Shown in pieces: positions 6,103-11,862 of a DNA stretch of 12,932 nt. The stretch is taken from contig PHAF01000046.1 in assembly GCA_002841605.1 (NCBI GenBank), positions 1 to 12,932 on the forward strand, read 5' to 3'. The notes under the pieces are model-generated. The model saw nothing but the letters and a program-made list of their open reading frames with translations, was not told where the DNA came from and ran no database searches. The stretch's first letter is position 1. The number at the start of each line of letters is the position of its first letter. The position numbers and the translations under genes were made by a program. Source of the stretch: Firmicutes bacterium HGW-Firmicutes-10 (lineage in GTDB: Bacteria > Bacillota_I > Bacilli_A > Erysipelotrichales > Erysipelotrichaceae).

Positions 6103-7437
6103 CTACTTTCCAAGACAGAATCGTCCAAATATTTCATCCAACAGCTTTGGTTGGTTCTGATTGTTTAAAATTGCTTTCAACGACTCATAAGCCGCCTGCA
6201 AATCGATGGTGATAACATCAACTTCCAACCCGCTTTCTATCGCCGAAATCGCAGATTCCATTGACTGATAAGCAGCCATAGCTAATCCGATTTGACGCTG
6301 ATTGCTTAATGTCGGTTCCTTTAAGGCCACCTGATGATGAGCAAACAACTCTTCGATCGCATCGACCAACGGACCAATATCCTGATTCAGTGCACTTATG
6401 TATAAACCGTCATCCATTTTCTTGATGTCTGATTTGTTATACACGATGATACGTGATTTATCCTTTGTCAGATCAAGAAGCTGATGATCATACTCATCTT
6501 CGTCTGCCGAAGCATCCAAGACCAAAATGACTAAATCCGCCTCTTGCATAGCTTGTTTCGTTTTATTGATCCCAATCATTTCCACCCGATCTTCTGTATC
6601 GCGAAGTCCAGCCGTATCGATAAGATGCAGCGTCACATTCTTCAAACGTATCCAACCTTCAACCAAATCGCGTGTAGTCCCCGCCACTTCAGTAACGATG
6701 GCTTTTTCCTCTTCCAATAAAGCATTCAAAAGACTCGATTTACCGACATTGGGTTTGCCCAAAATAACCGTTTTTACTCCTTCACGAACGATTTTCCCGC
6801 TTTTAAAACGGTCGATGATCGTTTTAAGGTCATTCAGCCATTTTTTCGTCTTTGGATAAATATCCTGCTCGGTCAATTGAACGATATCTTCATATTCCGG
6901 ATAATCGATATTTACCTCGATATGAGCGATGATCGACAACAAATCATCAAGTAATGGCTGAAGTAATTTTGAGATGCTGCCTCTGACACCGGCAATAGCC
7001 AAGGAAGCACTTTGCTCACTGTGTGCCTGAATCAAATCTATGACAGATTCAGCCTGTGTCAAGTCGATCCTTCCGTATATATATGCGCGTTGTGTGAACT
7101 CACCCGGATTAGCTAATCTGGCTCCCAACGATAAAATCAACGCAAGGATCCGCTGTGTTACGATAATCCCGCCATGACAGTTGATTTCTACGATATCCTC
7201 TGTGGTATATGTTTTTGGTGCACGAAAAAGCGATAGTAGCACCTCATCAACAATTGAACCCGTTTGCGGATCTTTGATGAAACCGTATTGCATCGTATGA
7301 CTTTTTTGATCTTTAACAGATTTTGAAAACAACACGTCCGCGATTTGAATTGCATCTGAACCGCTTATACGAACCATTGAAATTGCGCTTTCCTGATTGG
7401 CCGTACTGATTGCTGCAATCGTATCAAGAATTTCCAT
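6103..7437 (-). CDS. mnmE: tRNA uridine-5-carboxymethylaminomethyl(34) synthesis GTPase MnmE
   Basis: With MnmG it adds the carboxymethylaminomethyl group to wobble U34 of certain tRNAs, using GTP, tetrahydrofolate-bound one-carbon units and FAD. The 444-residue protein has an N-terminal tetrahydrofolate-binding domain beginning DTIAAISTANQESAISMVRI, the helical domain, and an inserted G domain: G1 GKPNVGKSS (227-235), GTTRD (253-257), G3 DTAG (274-277) and G4 NKSD (334-337). It ends with the diagnostic FCLGK, whose Cys442 is catalytic in the family. A GTG at 7446 would add three residues; ATG 7437 is preferred because family members start just before DTIAAIS. No strong Shine-Dalgarno is visible. 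It heads mnmE-RDD-tatD. Unlike in B. subtilis, it is not next to mnmG. Confidence 0.97.
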   Translation of the reverse strand: MEILDTIAAISTANQESAISMVRISGSDAIQIADVLFSKSVKDQKSHTMQYGFIKDPQTGSIVDEVLLSLFRAPKTYTTEDIVEINCHGGIIVTQRILALILSLGARLANPGEFTQRAYIYGRIDLTQAESVIDLIQAHSEQSASLAIAGVRGSISKLLQPLLDDLLSIIAHIEVNIDYPEYEDIVQLTEQDIYPKTKKWLNDLKTIIDRFKSGKIVREGVKTVILGKPNVGKSSLLNALLEEEKAIVTEVAGTTRDLVEGWIRLKNVTLHLIDTAGLRDTEDRVEMIGINKTKQAMQEADLVILVLDASADEDEYDHQLLDLTKDKSRIIVYNKSDIKKMDDGLYISALNQDIGPLVDAIEELFAHHQVALKEPTLSNQRQIGLAMAAYQSMESAISAIESGLEVDVITIDLQAAYESLKAILNNQNQPKLLDEIFGRFCLGK

Positions 7438-7460
7438 GTGATTCACTCACTTTCGAAATC

Positions 7461-7469
7461 ATTATATCA
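7461..7469 (-). promoter_or_regulatory. Predicted mnmE operon promoter (extended -10)
   Basis: TGA-TATAAT on the minus strand (hexamer 7466-7461) is a perfect extended -10. A TTGTTC lies upstream but only 11 bases away, too close for a -35 box. The predicted leader to ATG 7437 is about 17 bases. It diverges from the oxidoreductase promoter; the two -10 hexamers are 51 bases apart. Confidence 0.65.
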
Positions 7470-7514
7470 TGGTTTATGAACAATGGAATTATGATGAGAA
7501 ACGACATAACCCTG

Positions 7515-7523
7515 TGATATACT
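7515..7523 (+). promoter_or_regulatory. Predicted promoter of the flavin oxidoreductase gene (extended -10)
   Basis: TGA-TATACT (hexamer 7518-7523) is an extended -10 box with no clear -35. The predicted leader is about 16 bases and contains the strong Shine-Dalgarno GGAGGTG (7534-7540). The whole divergent intergenic region to mnmE is about 108 bases; no obvious operator palindrome was seen in it. Confidence 0.6.
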
Positions 7524-7545
7524 AAAATTACTTGGAGGTGTTTGT

Positions 7546-8610
7546 ATGCAACGTGCGTTTCAATCAGCTAAGATTGGTAATATACCTTTAAAAAATCGCT
7601 TTTTCAGATCAGCTACTCACGATTACTTCGCAAATCCGGACGGTTCATTCAGTGAAAGACAAGTCGATATCACCGAAGAGCTCGCCAAGCATCGTGTTGG
7701 GGCAATCATCACAGCCATCACGGCTATACGTGCCGATGGAATAAGTATAGAAAATCAAAACCGCTTGGATGACGATATGTATATCGAATCATTGCAGAAA
7801 TTATGCGATGCGACACATAGGCATGGCAGCAAAGTGTTCGTTCAACTTGCTCATGGCGGTGCAAAAAGCCTGCTTGAGGCGGACAGCATGATATACAGTC
7901 CTTCAACGATTCAACTCTATGAAGATATGGCAACAACCGAAATGAGTGTAAAGGATATTGCCTTGATTATCGAAGATTTTGTCAATGCTGCCTGGCGTGC
8001 TAAGCTTGCCAAAGCTGATGGAGTTCAACTCCACGCAGCTCATGGATATCTGCTCTCTCAATTTATATCTTTTGTTTCAAATACGCGGACAGATGAATAC
8101 GGAGGATCGGCTTCAAATCGTTTTAGAATCGTCAAAGAAATCATTGAAAGAATTGTTAAGGAGGTTGATTTCCCTGTCATCCTTAAACTTAACAGCAATC
8201 TGCTTCGCGGAAATCATTTTATTGAAAAAGAAAACGAAACTTATCTTGCAGATCTGATTGAAATGATTAAAGAAGCGAAATCCGCCGGTTGTATTGCCGT
8301 TGAACTGAGCGGAACCGGTTTTCAGCAACTATCCCATATCACTCACCCTTATTTCATCCATCAGGCAATTGAGGTTAAAAAGCTCGTGGATATTCCTGTC
8401 ATATTGGTCGGAGGCATTCGAAATACTAAACATATTCAACAAGTCATGGATGCGAATATTGATTTTGTATCCATGAGCCGCCCATTTATATGCGAACCTG
8501 ATCTAGTTGACAAATTTAAAGCAGGCCAATTTAAGGCGAGATGTATCCTGTGTAATCAGTGCTTTGTGTTACCGACCACCAAAGACCGTCGTTGCGTGTT
8601 TCATAAATAA
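7546..8610 (+). CDS. NADH:flavin oxidoreductase / old yellow enzyme family protein with C-terminal Cys cluster
   Basis: A 354-residue FMN-binding TIM barrel, probably an ene-reductase acting on alpha,beta-unsaturated carbonyl compounds; the natural substrate cannot be told. Motifs in order: LKNRFFRSATHDYF (15-28), QLAHGG (100-105), HAAHGYLLSQF (163-173, with the substrate-binding His pair H163/H166), RTDEYGGS (181-188), the phosphate-binding VGG (288-290) and SRPFICEPDLV (311-321). The RSAT start and short length are like the YqiG-type subgroup. After the barrel it ends with Cys333, 336, 339 and 350 (C-x2-C-x2-C-x10-C), resembling the iron-sulfur ligand region of 2,4-dienoyl-CoA reductase-like proteins, but without the additional flavin/NAD domain of those longer enzymes. 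It is the only plus-strand gene in the window, convergent with parB and divergent from mnmE, so it is its own transcription unit and functionally unrelated to its neighbours. Confidence 0.9.
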   Translation: MQRAFQSAKIGNIPLKNRFFRSATHDYFANPDGSFSERQVDITEELAKHRVGAIITAITAIRADGISIENQNRLDDDMYIESLQKLCDATHRHGSKVFVQLAHGGAKSLLEADSMIYSPSTIQLYEDMATTEMSVKDIALIIEDFVNAAWRAKLAKADGVQLHAAHGYLLSQFISFVSNTRTDEYGGSASNRFRIVKEIIERIVKEVDFPVILKLNSNLLRGNHFIEKENETYLADLIEMIKEAKSAGCIAVELSGTGFQQLSHITHPYFIHQAIEVKKLVDIPVILVGGIRNTKHIQQVMDANIDFVSMSRPFICEPDLVDKFKAGQFKARCILCNQCFVLPTTKDRRCVFHK

Positions 8611-8628
8611 AAAAGAGGCTTTCGCCTC
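8609..8628 (-). terminator. Intrinsic terminator of the rsmG-noc-parA-parB operon
   Basis: GAGGC-GAAA-GCCTC (8628-8615 on the minus strand) is a 5-bp stem with a GAAA tetraloop followed by six Ts (8614-8609). The 5' arm overlaps the parB stop codon (8629-8627) and the T-tract overlaps the stop codon of the convergent oxidoreductase gene. On the plus strand the same hairpin is followed by AATCTTCCTTCT, so termination in that direction would be weaker. Confidence 0.8.
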
Positions 8629-9499
8629 AATCTTCCTTCTCCAATACATCCAATGCTTCTAAAATCCGATTCAAATCGGCAATGCCGTGATAGGCAATCG
8701 TGATTTTTGAATCATCGATGGATACTTTCGACTGTACTTTGGACTCCAACAACTTACGGGCATATGAGAAGTCAGTACTGACTTCTTTTTTTGGTTCCTT
8801 TTCCTCTGGCTTTTTAACCATTTTCTCAACTGCACGCACCGATAGGCCCAAATTGACTGCTTTTTTTGCGGCTTCAATGATTTCCTTATCATCATTGAGC
8901 GTTATTAGCGGACGAACATGACCCATTTGCAGTTTATTGTCCGAAACCATTTGTTGTACGACTTGGGGCAAGCGTAATAAACGTAACGTATTTGAAATAT
9001 GCTCGCGGGATTTCCCTACACGCTTCGCCAAGTCTTCCTGAGTATAACCAAAGCGTTGGACCATCTTTGAATAAGCTGTTGCTTCTTCTATGATGTTCAA
9101 ATCTTCCCGTTGGATATTCTCGATCAAAGATATTTCCAACATCTCATCGTCATTAAATGTCATGATGATGGCCGGAATCGTATCCCTGCCAGCCAATCTT
9201 GATGCTCGTACACGTCGTTCACCTGCGATCAGTTCATAGCCATGTTTTCCCTGCCGTACCAAAACCGGCGTGAAAACCCCATGCTCCCGGATCGACTGTG
9301 CAAGTTCTTCGATTTTACCCTCATCAAAATGCTGACGCGGCTGATAAGGATTCATACGTATTTCATTCAATGGAATATCTGTTTTCGCACTAACATATAA
9401 ATCGCTGTTACCCCGTTGAATATCCTCTAATACCGAATTAACATTTTCTCCAAAGATAGCATCCAAACCACGGCCCAAACGGGCTTTTTCTTTACTCAC
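8627..9499 (-). CDS. parB: Chromosome partitioning protein ParB (Spo0J)
   Basis: A CTP-dependent DNA clamp that loads at parS near oriC, spreads, recruits SMC/condensin and stimulates ParA ATPase. The 290-residue protein has the N-terminal ParA-stimulating motif RLGRGLDAIFGEN (7-19), NPYQPR (50-55), the CTPase motif AGERRVRA (92-99), ENIQRED (127-133) and the helix-turn-helix region GKSREHISNTLRLL (162-175) followed by MGHVRPL (192-198). Arg165, Thr171 and Gly193 fit the ParB/parS-type specificity code; the more usual GHARAL here reads GHVRPL. A lysine/glutamate-rich linker (about 222-236) precedes the C-terminal dimerisation domain. It starts with GTG 9499, overlapping the parA stop as GTGA, with GGAGG seven bases upstream. 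It is the last gene of the operon. Confidence 0.96.
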   Translation of the reverse strand: MSKEKARLGRGLDAIFGENVNSVLEDIQRGNSDLYVSAKTDIPLNEIRMNPYQPRQHFDEGKIEELAQSIREHGVFTPVLVRQGKHGYELIAGERRVRASRLAGRDTIPAIIMTFNDDEMLEISLIENIQREDLNIIEEATAYSKMVQRFGYTQEDLAKRVGKSREHISNTLRLLRLPQVVQQMVSDNKLQMGHVRPLITLNDDKEIIEAAKKAVNLGLSVRAVEKMVKKPEEKEPKKEVSTDFSYARKLLESKVQSKVSIDDSKITIAYHGIADLNRILEALDVLEKED

Positions 9500-10278
9500 T
9501 GGGATCCCTCCATTTTATTCACCGTCAAAACCTCTTTTGCTAACGATGCATATGCCTTCGCTCCTTCAGAACGAACATCATATTCAAATATCGACTGCCC
9601 CCGGGAAGGAGCTTCTGATAATTTTACATTGCGAGGAATAAAACTCTTATAAACACGCTCCTTGAAATATTTACGCACTTCTTGTTGAATTTCCACGGAT
9701 AATCGCGTCCGTGAATCAAACATTGTCAACAAGACACCTTCAATCAACAATTTCTCATTAAAAAGTTTTTGAACAAGTCGTATCGTAGATAATAGTTGAG
9801 TCAATCCTTCCAAGGCATAATACTCACATTGGACCGGAATGATCACGCTGTCCGCAGCTGTCAGTGCGTTGGTGTTTAGTAATCCAAGAGATGGCGGGCA
9901 GTCAATGATGATAAAATCATAATTTGCCCGGATAGGTTCAAGCTTATTTTTAAGAAGACGCTCGCGCCCGACCTTAAATTCAACCATTTCCAGATCCGCA
10001 CCTGCTAAGTCGATGGTTGCAGGAACCAAATCCAGCGGAGGTTGCTTGACATGCTTGATTACTTGACTAGCCGGAGAATCACTTAAAATCAGGTCATACG
10101 CACTTTTCACGATGGACTCCCTTGATGCTCCGACCCCTTGAGTCGTATTTCCTTGCGGGTCAAAATCAACCAGCAACACTTTTTTGCCCAAATAAGCTAA
10201 TCCGGCTGCCAAGTTGATACTTGTCGTCGTTTTTCCTACTCCACCCTTTTGATTAGCAACTGCAATAATCTTCCCCAT
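9496..10278 (-). CDS. parA: Chromosome partitioning ATPase ParA (Soj)
   Basis: An ATP-dependent, non-specific DNA-binding protein of the MinD/ParA family that works with ParB in origin segregation; in Bacillus it also controls DnaA. The 260 residues show the deviant Walker A motif KGGVGKTT (11-18, signature K11), the Walker A' motif DFDPQGN (38-44) and Walker B IIIDCPPS (123-130), followed by the conserved PVQCEYYALEGL and IPRNVKLSEAPSRG stretches. It has no N-terminal helix-turn-helix extension, so it is the chromosomal (type Ib-like/Soj) form and not a plasmid type Ia ParA. ATG 10278 begins 13 bases after noc; a GAGG sits 11 bases upstream, with GAAG closer. It lies between two ParB-family genes, as in the B. 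subtilis noc-soj-spo0J order. Confidence 0.97.
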   Translation of the reverse strand: MGKIIAVANQKGGVGKTTTSINLAAGLAYLGKKVLLVDFDPQGNTTQGVGASRESIVKSAYDLILSDSPASQVIKHVKQPPLDLVPATIDLAGADLEMVEFKVGRERLLKNKLEPIRANYDFIIIDCPPSLGLLNTNALTAADSVIIPVQCEYYALEGLTQLLSTIRLVQKLFNEKLLIEGVLLTMFDSRTRLSVEIQQEVRKYFKERVYKSFIPRNVKLSEAPSRGQSIFEYDVRSEGAKAYASLAKEVLTVNKMEGSQ

Positions 10279-10291
10279 ATCTTCACTTCCT

Positions 10292-11056
10292 CTATTTTGG
10301 GAAACGTAAAATGATCCTTACGTCTTCTTCTGTTTCTATTTCTTCCTTCTTAACGACAATCCCTGTTTTCCTAATCATTTCAACTGCCTGATGGATCGTA
10401 TTTAAAGCTATTTTTATGTGACGGGTCGCACCTTTGGTTTTAACTTTGCGTTTGACTGGAAGGTCGATGATTCTTTGTTGTACCATCAGTTCCGTTTGCT
10501 TAACATTCAAGCTTTTTTGGATGATTTGATCGAAAATCTCCTCCTGAACTTCGAGGGGAGCAGGCAATAATGCCCGGGCATGCCGCTCACTGATACGCTT
10601 GCTAATGATCGCATCTTGAATCTTCTGAGGCAATCCCAGCAAGCGGATCTTATTTGCTACCGCACTTTGAGACTTTCCGATCTTATCTGCCATTCTTTCC
10701 TGCGTCCAGTCGTTTTCCTTCATCAGCCACAAGTAAGCTTTTGCTTCCTCGATCGCAGACAAATCTTCCCGTTGAATGTTTTCGACCAGTGCCATTTCGG
10801 CCGTCTGAGTTTCATCCGCTTCAATGACTAAGCAAGGGACCGTTGTGTAACCCGCTAAAATCATAGCACGATAACGCCGTTCTCCCGCAATGATTTCATA
10901 ACCTTCTTCATTTTTTCTGACAGTGATGGGTTGAATCAACCCGTTTTCACGAATCGATTGAGCTAACTCAAAAAGCGAATCAGGATTGAAATCCGTCCGC
11001 GGCTGATAACGATTAGGTCTGATTTGATCGATTGCGATATCCTTTGTTGTGATCAT
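10292..11056 (-). CDS. noc: Nucleoid occlusion protein Noc (ParB paralogue), lacking the N-terminal membrane-targeting extension
   Basis: A ParB-family protein that binds many sites around the chromosome and prevents division over the nucleoid. The 254 residues contain RPNRYQPR (13-20), the CTP-binding AGERRYRA (57-64), ENIQRED (92-98) and the helix-turn-helix GKSQSAVANKIRLL (127-140) with ERHARALL (157-164). Gln130, Lys136 and Arg158 replace the Arg, Thr and Gly of ParB, which matches the Noc-type DNA specificity and not parS. The protein starts almost directly at the core domain (MITTKDIAIDQIRPN), while B. subtilis Noc has about 25-30 extra N-terminal residues including a membrane-binding amphipathic helix. 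The start cannot lie further upstream: the rsmG stop TAG is in frame four codons before ATG 11056, and GGAGG lies five bases before the ATG. It is the second gene of the operon. Confidence 0.9.
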   Translation of the reverse strand: MITTKDIAIDQIRPNRYQPRTDFNPDSLFELAQSIRENGLIQPITVRKNEEGYEIIAGERRYRAMILAGYTTVPCLVIEADETQTAEMALVENIQREDLSAIEEAKAYLWLMKENDWTQERMADKIGKSQSAVANKIRLLGLPQKIQDAIISKRISERHARALLPAPLEVQEEIFDQIIQKSLNVKQTELMVQQRIIDLPVKRKVKTKGATRHIKIALNTIHQAVEMIRKTGIVVKKEEIETEEDVRIILRFPK

Positions 11057-11065
11057 TTGCTCCTC

Positions 11066-11761
11066 CTACAAAGCCTTTTTCTTAATTTGTGCGTATGCAC
11101 GTGGATATTTTGCAGGCGAAGCACTCGCCTTGTGAATAAGAATATTTACTCTCACTGAGCCCTCCGGCAATATTTCTCTGTTTATTGAAAATACTTTTCC
11201 ACCTAAAATACTCAGGGCACTTTTAGCTGTATCCAATTCTTCTTCCCCTGATGAACCCTTCATTGCCACAAAAAATCCTCCAACATTTACAAAGGGCAAG
11301 CATAGTTCGCTTAGCACCGGCAATGCGGCGACCGCTCTTGCTGTCACGATGTCAAATGATTCTTTTAATTCACCGCAGTCCTCCATGCGCTTATTGATTA
11401 CCTCGATATGTTTAAGACCGAGTTCTGCAATAACCAGACGAAGGAAATTGACACGCTTGAGCGTCGGTTCGACCAAAGTCATATTTAACTCTGGTAATAC
11501 GATCTTCAATACAATTCCTGGAAATCCGGCCCCGCTGCCGACATCACAAAGTGTTTTTGCTGTTTTACAGTGAGGTGCAATCAGCAATGAGTCGTAAAAG
11601 TGCTTGATAAATATGTCATTCAAGTCTGTTATAGCCGTCAGATTGATTTTTTCATTCCACTCTTGCAACAATCGGGCATACCGTGACAATAGTTCAAATT
11701 GATGTTCGCTTATGAGTATGTTCTTCGCTTCGCAAAGCATCTGGAATTCTTGCATATTCAT
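11066..11761 (-). CDS. rsmG: 16S rRNA (guanine527-N7)-methyltransferase
   Basis: RsmG/GidB methylates G527 in the 530 loop of 16S rRNA with S-adenosylmethionine; loss gives low-level streptomycin resistance. The 231-residue protein shows WNEKINLTAI (35-44), KHFYDSL (53-59), the SAM-binding motif DVGSGAGFPG (73-82), E98 in LVEPT and ARAVAALPVL (141-150), and ends with the family's YPR tail. Two ATGs occur two codons apart; 11761 is chosen because GGAGG is seven bases upstream. It leads the operon rsmG-noc-parA-parB and has its own promoter, separated from mnmG by a strong terminator; in many bacteria mnmG and rsmG are co-transcribed. Only 9 bases separate it from noc, whose Shine-Dalgarno directly follows the stop. 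Confidence 0.96.
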   Translation of the reverse strand: MNMQEFQMLCEAKNILISEHQFELLSRYARLLQEWNEKINLTAITDLNDIFIKHFYDSLLIAPHCKTAKTLCDVGSGAGFPGIVLKIVLPELNMTLVEPTLKRVNFLRLVIAELGLKHIEVINKRMEDCGELKESFDIVTARAVAALPVLSELCLPFVNVGGFFVAMKGSSGEEELDTAKSALSILGGKVFSINREILPEGSVRVNILIHKASASPAKYPRAYAQIKKKAL

Positions 11762-11781
11762 GGTTCGCCCTCCGTATTGGC

Positions 11782-11790
11782 ATTATACCA
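11782..11790 (-). promoter_or_regulatory. Predicted rsmG-noc-parA-parB promoter (extended -10)
   Basis: TGG-TATAAT on the minus strand (hexamer 11787-11782) is a perfect extended -10. The -35 position holds only a run of Ts. The predicted leader is about 14 bases and consists mostly of the GGAGG Shine-Dalgarno region. Confidence 0.7.
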
Positions 11791-11803
11791 AATTTGACTT
11801 GGT
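11787..11803. repeat. Small inverted repeat across the rsmG promoter spacer
   Basis: ACCAA (11787-11791) and TTGGT (11799-11803) form 5-bp arms around 7 bases, immediately upstream of and touching the -10 hexamer. The placement would suit an operator that blocks RNA polymerase, but arms this short arise easily by chance. Confidence 0.25.
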
Positions 11804-11830
11804 TAAAAAAGGCAAAATGATAATGTAAAT

Positions 11831-11855
11831 AAAAAAGGCGGATGTTTCATCCGCC
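11831..11855 (-). terminator. Intrinsic terminator of mnmG
   Basis: On the minus strand GGCGGATG-AAA-CATCCGCC (11855-11837) is a perfect 8-bp GC-rich stem with a 3-base loop followed by six Ts (11836-11831). It begins seven bases after the mnmG stop codon and is the strongest terminator in the window, separating mnmG from the rsmG operon. Confidence 0.9.
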
Positions 11856-11862
11856 CAAAGGT

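Noticed and set aside
8615..8640. Bidirectional terminator also serving the plus-strand oxidoreductase gene
   Set aside because: On the plus strand the hairpin is followed by AATCTTCCTTCT and not a T-run, so only minus-strand termination is well supported.
9265..9280. Possible parS site inside parB (right half reads CGTGAAAAC)
   Set aside because: Only the right half resembles the parS consensus TGTTCCACGTGAAACA; about half of all positions match and the CACGTG core is broken. B. subtilis does have a parS in spo0J, which made it worth checking.
9600..9605. CCCGGG in parA as a Noc binding site
   Set aside because: The flanking bases on the left do not match ATTT at all; it is a coding sequence with a chance core.
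11098..11103. CACGTG core near the end of rsmG as a parS centre
   Set aside because: The flanks do not match the parS arms on either side; a six-base core alone is expected by chance.
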